This document shows, one piece after another, positions 53,985 through 64,000 of a stretch of DNA of 64,000 nt (its first letter is position 1; each line of letters starts with the position of its first letter). The notes under the pieces were generated by a model. The model ran no database searches. It saw only the letters and a program-made list of their open reading frames with translations, and was not told the DNA's origin. Origin of the DNA: Dentipellis sp. KUC8613 (Eukaryota; Basidiomycota; Agaricomycetes; Russulales; Hericiaceae). The position numbers and the translations under genes were made by a program. Location: contig NSJX01000044.1 in the NCBI GenBank assembly GCA_002286715.1, positions 42,249 through 106,248 on the forward strand. The letters run 5' to 3'.

Positions 53985-55552
53985 ATGAAGCTCTCAGTCT
54001 CCTCGGTCTTCTTGTCCCTGCTCTTGGCTGGCCGCAGTCTCGCCGCGACGTACTCGCTCAGCGATAACTTCCAGGGCAACGCTTTCTTCAGCGACTTCTC
54101 GTTCCAAGCTATCGCTGACCCGACGCACGGCCGAGTGTAGGTCACCACCAGCATCCTTGAGGACACTCCTTCCCTCCGAGCCTTGCTCACGCAGAAGTTC
54201 CTTTTCAGAAACTATGTCGACCAGGCAACCGCGCAGAGCCAGGGCCTCGCGACGGTGTCCGGGAGCAACTTCATCCTCCGCGCGGACGACACGACCGTCC
54301 TGAGCGCCAGCGGACCCGGGCGCAACTCCGTGCGGCTGCAGTCGAACAAGCAGTACTCGACGCACGTCGCAGTGTACGTGCATATCACAATCACGACTCT
54401 CCTTCCGTCGGGCGCATGCTGACCAACATCTCATCTTTGATTATAGATTCAACATCGAGCACATGCCACAAGGATGCGGGTGCGCATTTTCCCTTTCTTG
54501 CGCACTGCTGGTGCGACGCCGACGCCCAATTGACCCCATCTCGTCTTTGCAGCACCTGGCCGGCGGTTTGGGAGCTCGGCGACAACTGGCCAAACGAGGT
54601 GCGTAGCTACGGGATTTCCGCGGCTTTCCCGGTTCGAGCGCTCCGTGGTCGAACATCGATTATTGACATGGACGGTTGCAGGGCGAAGTGGACATCGTCG
54701 AGGGTGTGAACGACCAGCCGCCGAATGCGTCGACGCTCCATACCACCGCGGGGTGCACCATGCCGGCCTCCGGCCGCACTGAGACAGGGTGAGAATATTT
54801 TCCCCCATATATATGCGCATGTGGGTGCGAGCTTAGAGGACTGTGGGATTATGCAGAAACCCGACGAGCACCGATTGCAATACGGCAGACAACAACAACG
54901 CTGGGTGCGGCGTCCAAACTACCGACGCGAATAACTACGGGCCGGCGTTCAACAACAACGGCGGCGGCTGGTAAGTGGTGAATATCAAGCTATAATCTGC
55001 CATTTTTATGACTTGCTTCGCGGACGCAGGTATGCCATCGAGCGCACATCGACCTTTATCAAGGTGTGGTTCTGGGCACGCAATGCCGGCGGCATTCCCA
55101 GCGACGTCACGAGCGGCGCGAGCTCCGTGAACACCGACAACTGGGTGCGTCTCCCGAGCTCCGAGGCTTCTTCTCCGCTGCATGTGGCTCGTGATCTCAT
55201 GCACATGGCTGCAGGGGACGCCTGACGCGTACTTCCCGAACACGGACTGCGACTTCGCGTCGCATTTCGGACCGCACAATATCATTATCAATTTGACGTT
55301 CTGTGAGTCGCGATGTTCGCGTGGGCTGTTGTGGAGTTTGGCTTACCTGTGGTTAGGCGGCGATTGGGCTGGTTCTGTCTATGGAAATTCTGGCTGCCCG
55401 AGTACGTGTGAAGGTATGTCGCGGTCTCCGCGTGCATCTCTGAGGTGTGAGGTATAGCTGACGCGTGGATCCTCCCAGACTACGTCAACAGCAACCCGGG
55501 TGCCTTCAGCAACGCGTACTTTGAGTTCCCATGGATCAAGGTGTACGAGTAA
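53985..55552 (+). CDS. Secreted GH16 endo-1,3(4)-beta-glucanase (Lam16A-like)
   Basis: Predicted 316-aa glycoside hydrolase of family 16 that cleaves laminarin-type beta-1,3(4)-glucans outside the cell. Ten exons: 53985-54136, 54209-54373, 54447-54479, 54553-54598, 54682-54788, 54857-54970, 55030-55144, 55215-55302, 55357-55413 and 55479-55552 (951 nt). Residues 1-20 (MKLSVSSVFLSLLLAGRSLA) are a signal peptide. The fold follows with YSLSDNFQGNAFFSDF, NSVRLQSNKQYSTHVAVFNI, GTWPAVWELGDNWPNEGEVD and the catalytic motif GEVDIVEGVN (E-x-D-x-x-E). Later come YAIERTSTFIKVWFWAR and FPWIKVYE. Several Cys residues suggest disulfides. No carbohydrate-binding module or anchor is present. Such enzymes act on fungal cell walls or plant glucans. 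Confidence 0.93.
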
Positions 55553-56995
55553 GCGTTTCGACCAGCGCTCCAATATTGTCATCACGGGAAGAGGGGACGA
55601 CACGTCGACGTCGGGAGTCTAGCATGGCATGTGTACGTGTATGGGCAGCAGTAGCATATACTTATGTTGTATAACCTCGGGTTTCTATGTATTTCTGATT
55701 TATTTCTTCGACTACAAGATTGCTTCCGCCTCGCACGGATGCTTGTCATGCATAAGGGAGTCGCAGGTGTGCGATATTTATTCCCGTCACATGGTTTGTA
55801 ATCTGCCTGTCTCGGTGCGCTCTCTATGTACATGTTTTGTTTTGCGAGCCGTGGTGGCCAGCGTACTGGTGCAAGCTGAAGTCAGTGTGAAGGTATCCTT
55901 GGACAAGTTATCCCCGGCTTCTTCCGGCGGGGTCTGAAAATCCGGTACGCGTCGCGTCGCGATTCTGTTCAGGCTCCTCAGTGTCTCCCTTCGCCATGCC
56001 AGCAGCTTTCGAAAACTTGATGGCCATATACGCCGCTTTCCATTCTTGAGACCTTCATATCGATGGACCCGGAAAACATGCGTATGATGGGCTGCAGGAG
56101 TTCGGTACGTCTGCGTGAATCGATGTCTGACCTAACTTTACAGGAGAGCTGGCTTCAAGATCCGGCCCCAAGTTCGAGAGCGCAGATGATTACGATCAGG
56201 CTGTCCTCAGGCATGCGTGTGCGAGGAACTTCCAACGAGGCTTTTGTAGAGTCTACTGAAGGAGTTTCTTGACTTATCGGGGCTGAGAATCGAAGTCGCT
56301 TTTAGCTGAACTCGTACGGGTTCCACCACCAATGAATGAGGTGAAGCTTTCGTTCTCCTTGCGCGCGAGCATGTCGTATCGAAACTCATGATTGCCCTTT
56401 TGACCCTTTCAATTGTGCTGAGGGACCTACAGCGGGATTTGGGAATTCGACATGAAGTGGGAAACAACTCGATCTGTTTTCCTCCAGGGCATCCCCGACA
56501 TCGATTGTAATGCAGTAGACAGCGGGGTGCCGTGCCGCTAAGGGTATGCTTCCTCTCTCGTGTTGCGCTGCTCTGAAATGGTAACAAAGGTTCCGTTACG
56601 TTCACGTGCAATGCTACTTTTGTCTTCCAGTTTTGCATATCGGGTCACTGCCGTGGTACCCAGACGCGACGAAACCTCCCATCTTCCTCTCCACCACTGC
56701 TGGCGTCACTGTGCCAAGTTTTCCTGGATTCTGGGAGACGCGCTTCCGCCTGGCAGAGACGACGTTCTCACTTCCCTCAGGTCGGTGACCAGCATGCATA
56801 ATTCAGCATGGCCTCCTCGCGGTCTGCTTCTGTGAAGGATCTGGGAAATGGTACTCAAAATCTCCTCTGATTTTCACTACGGTCGAGCCAAATATAAGAC
56901 TCACCGGTTGGAGCTGTATGTATTCCTGTCAACCTCTCCCCCCCCCCTCCCCCAAATAGCGTTCGCGTATGACAAGAGACTCCTGCCGAATTTCA
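55553..56995. other. Intergenic region
   Basis: 1.4 kb. A plus-strand frame at 56606-56788 (SLPWYPDATKPPIFLSTTAG) looks faintly coding but cannot be linked to other exons. A C-run lies at about 56937-56953. No other feature. Confidence 0.35.
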
Positions 56996-57842
56996 ATGTT
57001 TAATCCTCGCTCTAACCCTACTCAACCTGCGCAGGCAACTGATACCCCTTCAGCAGACGCAGGGGCTCGGACAGAAGTAGCTGTGGATCTCGCTTGTGAA
57101 TATCACTGCATTTTTGCATTGCTGTAGTCTAATTGTCCGTGCCTATAGACAAGTTACCTGCGCCAATCAAAGGGCTACAAGAAGGTTGGATTGCTTCTTG
57201 CGAAAATGCAGCCGTGGTGGTGCGTATCGAAACCAATCCTTTGACAATGGTTCTATAACTTTTCTCTATAGTCCGTCCTGGTGGCATCAATTGTTGCCCA
57301 GTTGATGTCGACTATGGGTCTGACAGGGGGTCCAGATAACGAGAATGGCATCGCGAACTACGCTGCAGTCAAGGCTCTCACCGTCTTCGCCTATAGCGCG
57401 CTTCTGTTTAGCTGCAGTGCCACGATTAGTGCATTGCTACTCATCGACGAATTCGGGGAATTGCCCTATCACGCCGCTAAATGCCAGACTCACCCCCAGA
57501 TGGGTGATGAGGTTATAGCAGACATTTCCTATCTCCTTGATAGTTCAGGTGTACGTCCACATTGGAAGTGGATCCGGATTCATTGTGAGTTTTTTTTTTG
57601 CCTCGAACATGAAAATCTGGACATTGACACAAAAGAAATGGCGCCTAGGGTTGTTCAGTCTCAACGTAGGCATCGGCTGCATGATCGTGCAGATCATCGT
57701 ATACGTGTGGTTGACTGAGGGGCTCGCCGTCAAGGTCGTTCTGCTTCTCGTCACCGTGTTTTCCGTTCTGCCGCTGCTGTTTATTGTCGTTCCCCGTCCA
57801 AAGAAGACTCACCACGAAGAGACATCTCGCAATTCGTCCTAA
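56996..57842 (+). CDS. Family A multi-pass membrane protein, copy A2
   Basis: Second family A gene, same exon plan as A1. The start MFNPRSNPTQPAQATDTPSA at 56996 is the first ATG in frame with VDLAYKLPAPIKGLQEGWIA, where a GTGAATATC intron splits the Tyr codon as in A1 and A3. Hydrophobic segments: SVLVASIVAQLM, ALTVFAYSALLFSCSATISA with LLLIDEFG, and after the last intron (about 57583-57650, GTGAG donor) WLFSLNVGIGCMIVQIIVYV and KVVLLLVTVFSVLPLLFIVV. The tail is polar (PRPKKTHHEETSRNSS). Longer N-terminus than A1. B2 follows downstream on the same strand. Confidence 0.75.
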
Positions 57843-58766
57843 TGTGATCAGTTCTGCCTTTTTTCCTGATGTTGTATGTGGTTATTCAGATTCACATACA
57901 ATCCATCATGTCGGACTTCGCCCACTTCACGTGCTCTCTGTATACTCGTCTAAGTGACGTTATCATAGACATTGCACGCAGGAACATTCGAGTCAGGTGA
58001 CGGGTCAGTATGCAAAATCCCCAATATGCGGGACTCTATGTCAAGCAAGCGATATGTCAGGCGTCACGTTCTTCGATCGTGAATGTCTTTCCCGAGGATA
58101 GAACAAGTGCACATGAATACATGCTGAGGGGTCTCATCCTCATCAGAGACAAGGCGCGTCCTCGACCATGGGCCGCGAGAAACTGAAACACGAGACAAGA
58201 GACAGCGAACAGATTTCACGCCTCCGATCAGATGAACAGGCTCGTGCAAACCGGCAGAGAACGGTGAGTGAAGAATTTGCTCCCCGACATGCAATGCGAC
58301 TCCCGGCTGACTGATGTGCTGCGATAGAACATGAATATACCAAAGTTGAGTCGGCGGCTATGGCTACGCAAGTAGTAGCTACTGCGCTCATGTTGGAAGT
58401 GTGAAGATCCGAAGGCGCCAAGCACCAGCAACTTGGCAAAGCCATTGCTATACCCGGCCAAACTCAGTGAAAATTTATATCGCTTCCCTACTCGCCGGTC
58501 CACAGGTCGGCACGACCGCCCTGCTCGTTTTTCCATTCATAGCCTCCCGACTGCCCAGCCGCTGAAACGCCGTTTACACATTGTACGCCCGTATCGCTTC
58601 AATTGCGTCTCCGACTTTCCATCTCAAACCCCTTCATACTCTGAATCAAGTATCGGAAATCGGAGCGGAAGATGATATTGCACAGTTATAAGCATGCGTG
58701 CTAGTTTCCCGGTTGCATCACCTTAGTTTTCCAACTCCTGATCTCTTCAGATTGCTGCACTTATTG
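57843..58766. promoter_or_regulatory. Spacer between A2 and B2
   Basis: 0.9 kb with no secure gene; should contain the B2 promoter. Confidence 0.35.
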
Positions 58767-60678
58767 ATGGGTCTCGTCAGTCTTTTCCTCGACGACCTTG
58801 CCGCAAGATTAATCAAGGATGCGTCTCAAATGCCAAGATCTTACATGTGCCGTATATCCCTGGCGATCAGAAAGTGCAGGCTGCTTTTCGTAGATGCGAA
58901 GAAAACTCGCAATGACTCCGTGTAAGTGATATTTTATTGAATGACGAGGCTTTGGGAGAATGTTTACTGACACTCATTTGTCGTTTCAGGGCTCGTGAAG
59001 CCATTGATAAACTTATAGTTGCAATGGCTGAGGCCCGGAAGTCTAATGGCCAAATTGTGCCTCGTGCAGATCAGGCGTTTAACATTGCCGCCAGGGTGAT
59101 CGAATCTGGCTTGACTAGGTATCTACTGCTTTCTTCTACACGATGCCCTGCCTATTAAAAATGTCTCTCGTAGTTTACGGCTGATGGCAGTAGAAGAGTT
59201 CAGGGCAGAGCTGAAGCACGCGGAAGAAAACGATCGAGCTGCCGTCAAATCGATTGCGAGCGTGAAAGAGAGGCTGTCCCGTCTAGTGTGTATCATGGCA
59301 GAAGATATCTACGCCAAGCTGACAATTGATCTTCTTCCAGTCACCGCTTCCGAAACCAGAGTTAAAGGTTGCCTTCAAGTTCAATCCCAAAGGATACGGG
59401 GTCGTTGTTGACTACCGCTTGCACAACGCTTCTTAGTGAGTAATTTTTGTATATTAATATATGTCGATCATGGATTTACTATCCGCATGTCCAGGACGGG
59501 TCGAGAAGAACATCACTCAAGATCAATTACTCTGGATGTTCCAGAATCTGCAGGACATGCAAAGCTCGAAGCTAGTTTCGCTTTCCGAGAATCCCCAGTT
59601 CTATGCAGGGCTACCAACCGGAAGTCGGCCTCTCCCAGACGACTTCGCCTTGGAGCCTCTTGAATCTATGCCAACATCGGATTGGTCGGACGTTTATGTG
59701 CTTAAAGACCGCGGTTGCCACCTGTTCTTGGAGGATGGTTCAGAGTCTCGCGTCTACGGAAACATCTGGAAAGTTGATAATTCGAGGTTTATCCTAAAAG
59801 GTATGTCGTATCCTTCCTGGACCTCACCCTATATCGATCTCGCGTGTAGACATAAACGGGACCTTGCAAGCAAGCGGACTAGTCAACTCTCTTCTGGAGT
59901 CCAGATCCGAAATGGCCGTGATCTCAAACTGGGATGAAACGAAGAAAGCATCTATAAGACCCGAGAAGATATGCTTGACAATGGTGTGGCCGAAGATCTT
60001 CGGGGATAGCAAGAACGACTGGGCCTTGTCCTTTCCTCCTGTAGATTCCTCACGCACCGCACCCCCGATGGACAGACAGAAAGTAAGTAACCTATGAACA
60101 TGAAAACCGACCTCACTCATGCAACCTGCTCCTTGAATTAGTCCTCTAGCTCGACACTCGCTCAAGATTCGAAGTCTCCTACAGCATCATGTCAAGTGAG
60201 CAGGGAAACTCTTGCCCAGTCAAACGTTACTTCGGAACATTCTGAAGACCCCTCTTCCACCTTCATGCAGCCTATCGCCGAGAAATGTGAGAAGACGGTA
60301 GAGACATCGCGCGCCGGGCCTGACCAGCTCGACCTAGTCCTATCTCACTCGCAGTCTCCGGACATAAAGGAGGTTTGGCAGGTACTCGAGAACTCAACCA
60401 GCTCATTTACGAGAAGCCTCGTACTACGGAGGCGATTCCTCATGGCGAAGAAAATGGCGGCGCAAACGATGGAAGCGTGGGTCGGGCATATCGAAGCGCA
60501 GGTTCGTGAGATGGAGGCAATCGGAATTGCGATTTCTGAGCAAGATAAAATTATCGCGCTCACGATGGGGCTCCCGAGTGCTTACGCACACGTCATCCTC
60601 GCTTTCGATGCCGGCCCCGACCAGCTCACCTTCAACAACATCGTCATTAGACTTTTGGACAAGGGCACTCGGTTGTAG
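58767..60678 (+). CDS. Family B protein, copy B2, fused to a Ty1/copia Gag fragment
   Basis: Starts MGLVSLFLDDLAARLIKDAS (58767). Exons join as in B1: V to AREAIDKLIVAMAEARKSNG, GLT to SLRLMAVEEFRAELKHAEEN, SRL to SPLPKPELKVAFKFNPKGYG, then GRVEKNITQDQLLWMFQNLQ, LSENPQFYAGL, VYVLKDRGCHLFLEDGSESR, GNIWKVDN and DINGTLQASGLVNSLLESRS. After QK|SSSSTLAQ the frame continues through a Ser-rich linker into DIKEVWQVLENSTSSFTRSL, RRRFLMAKKMAAQTMEAWVG, EMEAIGIAISEQDKII, ALTMGLPSAYAHVILAFDAG and LTFNNIVIRLLDKGTRL. This last part (about 60350-60678) matches copia-type Gag (UBN2-like). The join near 59435/59495 gives TA|G, an in-frame stop, so the gene may be damaged. Its B1 counterpart has no Gag part and instead a basic-hydrophobic tail. 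Confidence 0.6.
60350..60678 (+). mobile_element. Ty1/copia Gag fragment joined to B2
   Basis: About 108 codons with the order of conserved blocks of copia Gag: EVWQVLE, L-RRRFL, QTMEAWVGHIEAQVREM, GIAISEQDKIIALTMGLPSAY and LTFNNIVIRLL. The N-terminal Gag part, zinc knuckle, protease, integrase and reverse transcriptase are not seen, nor any LTR. It is an old fragment, captured rather than an active element. Confidence 0.7.
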
Positions 60679-62629
60679 CAGGTCAATTGCACCTTTAATT
60701 GGGACGTTAGCCAGCATAGGGCACCAGTTCTCTCGAGCTGTAGAACGCAGTAGATCCCTTCAATCGCACATGATCGTGTTGAATTACTAGAGCTTATCTA
60801 TTCTTCCTCTTCATCTTCATCACCGCAGTACTGCAGTCTTTAGTTCTGTAAAACACGACCCTGCAAACAAGGGGCCCCGCCGGGCACCAACCATTGTGAG
60901 CCGTTGCTTATCCGACTGTGAGCGTAACAGGCTGTGATGGCGCCACAGTTGTGGTGCCTCGCAGACAAGCTCAAGCCCTCGATTCCCCGAGTCGTGCCAG
61001 TGAAACATCAAATTTGATAGTCCTCGATGTCTCCGCGAGGTCTCAGGAACGCCTGCTGGTTCCGAACCTTGGGCATTCTTGCTACAACTTGGGAGAAATT
61101 AGGAGCACAACCCGACAGAGAGGGCAACGGATAGCCTAATCAGGCTCAACCCTGTCATTCAATATGCATCGCCGACTCATGGAAGACAGACGGTCAAAGA
61201 TAGAACATGAGAAATAGACGAGTATACGGCAATAGCAAGGGCAATCGTTATACTTACACGTTCATACAAGCCATGAAGCACGACGGTGGGGACAGACGGG
61301 CCCGGACCCTGCGAATGCAGACTGCTGGCCCGTCCCTGGAAGACTTGAGACGTGCAGAGGAGCTTGGCGGCGTGGTATTGCCAACGAGAACGATACCGAT
61401 TGATATCACAGAAGCCGCCACGAAACGATAGCCTGGTCGGGAAAGGTCCATACGAGCGTTTCCTCACGAGAAAATGTAACACTCCTCTTGAGCAATCTGA
61501 GCCAGGAATCTGCAACGTATGGGTTCAGGGCTGCGACGCCATTGTTAATGCATGAACTGCTAGAGCTACAAATTGCCGCGGACGCACCGGCGTGTGTGCG
61601 CTTTCGCAAACGAAAGGATCGTGGATTAGGGAAAAAAATATAATTTATAATTACTTCAGCTTCGAGACGAAGGTGAGTAAGTGATCACACACCTATGCAA
61701 GAATACTGTATCTCTTGCCAGCGCTTGACATCGACTCGGACAGGCTATGCAGCGAACCGGCGACGGGGCAGGTCGGATTTCCCCGGCGGAGTCTGAAAGG
61801 CTGCTGGGCAATGTTCGGGTCCAGCGTCCGCTAGGGCTCTTGCCACCTTCACACTTCTCGACATTCTCGCACGAATATTGTGCAAGCGCCAACGGTGTCC
61901 CATCTATGGCAAAACAACCTCACACACATCGCACGTCTTCTAAAGATTAGAAGCAAGACACTAGCAGGTGCGGAGACGTCGAGGACCTCGAGGTGCTGAC
62001 TGCGCGGTTTGATTGCAGCATGTGACTATCCAATACTTCGCCGTGAATGTATCCAATCACACTCACTATTCGCTTTCCTCAGCGTCAATTCCTCTTTGAT
62101 AAAGCCTCGGTTTTCTGGAATACAACGAAAGCCCCGCCTTCAGTGCAGTGATCGGGGAGCGCTACAGCTTGTGGCTGTGGCTGCACGACTCAATTATCTC
62201 TGCTGCCGATTCAGGCCTCATGTTACATGCGTGCGCTTGACTGCTCGGCGCAAATCAGATTGTCCTGTGAGACCTTCGTCTCTTCCTTCGATTCTATGTT
62301 CGGCATATCAGCGAAGTCTAGAAGTCGCACACTGGTCGTACTCTGTGGATCTAGGTGCCCGTCTAGTGTTGAGTCGGGTTCCGGATTTCAATTACCTTTC
62401 GAATTCCGAGAATAGTGCCACATCAGAGCAGTGACGTCCCGGAGCGGTGCTAGTCTTCCGAGGACGTTCAGAAAGGAACACAGCAAATCCGATGCCCTAC
62501 GCGCATTCCGAATTCCGCGTCTTCGAGCTCGGTATAAAGCTCGACCATTGATGTTGTCCCTGCAGTTCGACACCCCCAACGACGTCCTCGTCGAATCCGC
62601 ACCTTGTAGGTCCGGGCGTCCAAGCAAAC
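60679..62629. other. Intergenic region downstream of B2
   Basis: 1.95 kb. A plus-strand frame at 61207-61431 (ending LEDLRRAEELGGVVLPTRTI and a short tail) is the only frame that looks protein-like; it stands alone. No further copia domain was seen. Confidence 0.35.
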
Positions 62630-63481
62630 TTGACGATCATGCCGAGATTGTTTGTAAGGCTCGATTGTGAGTACTGCAGTACTTCAAGGCTCGCAGTCGC
62701 TGAGCCTTCTGATTTGACGCAGATGATTTGCCACCTCTACTCAAGGCGATCCAGCAAGATTGGATCACCTCCTGCCAGAATGCAGCTGTGGTCGTATGTA
62801 TTCCGCCTGTACTTGTTCAATCCCTGCATTCTCATATAACATGGACAGTCCGCGCTGGTCGCGTCTATAGTTGCTCAGCTCATATCGACCATGAACCTCG
62901 CCGGAGGTTCAGATAGTGGCATCTCAAACCCCGCTGCGCTCAAGGCCCTGACGATCTTCGCCTGGAGTGCGCTTCTCCTCAGCTGTAGCGCCACGATTAG
63001 TGCGCTGCTACTGATCGATGGGTTCGGCGAGCTGCCTTGGCGCGCCGCTCGTGAGACTAACGCTCCGAAGACAAGCGAGACATCCGGCGCCACCATCTCT
63101 CAACTTCTCGAAAATGCAGGGATGCGCTCGGGCTGGAAATTGATTCGACTGCATTGTGAGTGCCCTGTCATCTTTACTGGGTAATGTCATTGACGAGGCC
63201 CATTCACGTTGGTCTTAGGGCTGATCAGCCTTGTCGCGAGCATTTGCTGCATGATCGTACAGATTATCCTGTACGTGTGGTTGACGGTGGGACTCGCGGT
63301 GAAGATAGTCCTGCTGCTTGTTACGGTGTTCTCCGTGCTACCATTGCTGTACCTCATTCCACCACGTCGCCAACGTTTCTCTCCGCCCTCAACCCCGACT
63401 CCGGCCGTGCTACAGCCGGTCATAGTTGACCAGCGTTACTCGATGGTCAGCTCTACAACAATGCGGAACTCCCCTGCGTAG
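62630..63481 (+). CDS. Family A multi-pass membrane protein, copy A3
   Basis: Third family A gene. The start MTIMPRLFVRLD at 62630 is tentative (62639 is the next Met, and an upstream exon is possible); the first intron splits the Tyr codon of DYDLPPLLKAIQQDWITSCQ as in A1 and A2. Hydrophobic segments: SALVASIVAQLI, ALTIFAWSALLLSCSATISA with LLLIDGFG, and after an intron with a GTGAG donor (63154 to about 63218) WLISLVASICCMIVQIILYV and KIVLLLVTVFSVLPLLYLIP. Its tail is the longest of the three (RRQRFSPPSTPTPAVLQPVI and about 20 more residues). No B gene is visible before the window ends. Confidence 0.7.
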
Positions 63482-64000
63482 CCACAAAGTAGGTGAGCGT
63501 ATTAGTATAAATAGTTCTCAAGGTCTAATGTTGAGGGTTAGATTCGAGTCCGAGTGTAGTTTGCTTCTAAATTTGGACCAGGCTACTGTAGTGTAGAAGT
63601 GGTGCCTCCGGTAGCTGTATTGTTCGGGCGAGGCTAGCCCAATTCATTGAATTCCGAGACACTTTTCGCTTCACAGACGAAGCTGCATGACGAGAAGAGC
63701 GTTCGCAATATCATCGTAAGTCTAGAAGTCGATCTTTGGCACCACTTGAGTGCTCTTGACGTAGTTGATGGTGTTGAGAATAGAATATTCGTGCAACTCC
63801 TACAGAGGAGTAGAACACTTAATAAGGAAATACTTAGTCAGCACCGCGTCGCCCATGTTCCCCAAGGGCGACGCACACTCTCGATTACTTTAGAATATTC
63901 CATGTATTTAGGATAAATACGCGCGACGGTCCTGCAGACCGTCGCTACAATCTACTACTCTACTCTCTCTTCGCCCTCTTCTCTCTCGTCTTTTCAACAG
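63482..64000. other. Region downstream of A3, window edge
   Basis: No secure gene. The last 45 bases are a C/T-rich tract ending in CAACAG, which looks like a leader intron acceptor or promoter tract of a gene beyond the window. Confidence 0.4.
63923..63945. repeat. Perfect 9-bp inverted repeat
   Basis: GCGACGGTC, a 5-nt CTGCA loop, then GACCGTCGC. It could form a hairpin in RNA; it lies before the pyrimidine tract at the window end. Confidence 0.6.

Noticed and set aside
56606..56788. Frame containing SLPWYPDATKPPIFLSTTAG
   Set aside because: Isolated 60-codon frame; no second exon could be linked and no family was recognised.
61207..61431. Small protein ending LGGVVLPTRTIPIDITEAA
   Set aside because: Looks mildly protein-like, but it is a single short frame with no splice-joined neighbours, promoter or paralogue in the window.
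1..64000. Intact LTR retrotransposon, DNA transposon, tRNA or CRISPR array
   Set aside because: Scanned by eye for pol motifs, paired LTRs, terminal inverted repeats, tRNA B-box cloverleafs and regularly spaced repeats; only the Gag fragment at 60.35-60.68 kb was found.

Overview
The window is nuclear DNA of a filamentous basidiomycete, most likely an Agaricomycete (mushroom or wood-decay fungus). The evidence is short 50-70 bp GT-AG introns in nearly every gene, pyrimidine-rich leaders, a Lam16A-like family 16 glucanase, and lineage-specific protein families typical of that class. No bacterial, organellar, rRNA, tRNA or CRISPR feature is recognised. Exon joins were worked out by eye from splice signals and reading frame; no search was run.

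Left end (1-8 kb, visibly GC-rich): the 3' end of a Na+/K+-type P-type ATPase, a Cys-motif protein of unknown function on the minus strand, and an F-box protein whose gene includes an 8-nt microexon and minisatellite introns. After a repeat-rich gap comes an F-box/LRR-like gene (8.0-9.5 kb, minus).

Centre (9.9-34.4 kb, visibly less GC-rich): an array of nine paralogous kinase-like genes (called K1-K9 here) plus one N-terminal relic. All share an N-terminal module with a WPGWP motif, VCLK/HRD/DFG/APE kinase motifs, and an intron that splits the Arg codon of HRD. Two related helical proteins (H1 at 17.6 kb, H2 at 27.2 kb) of another family sit inside the array. Spacers and upstream regions are also duplicated, so the array grew by block duplication. 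K4 has lost both the ancestral start and the family stop codon.

Right part: a TPR plus CCCH zinc-finger protein (35.1-36.7 kb), a long gap with no secure gene, a Cys-rich protein of unknown function (39.2-41.7 kb), a decayed tandem repeat (42.6-43.1 kb), mitochondrial HSP60 with a heat-shock element upstream (48.5-50.8 kb), a small cytochrome c oxidase subunit (52.0-52.4 kb) and a secreted GH16 beta-glucanase (54.0-55.6 kb).

Between and after these lies a second duplicated system: a small multi-pass membrane protein (family A: 43.5, 57.0 and 62.6 kb) followed on the same strand by a partner-like protein (family B: 44.9 and 58.8 kb). The second B gene runs in frame into a Ty1/copia Gag fragment and has an unresolved exon join. 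The kinase array with its helical proteins and the A-B module are the least described parts of the window.
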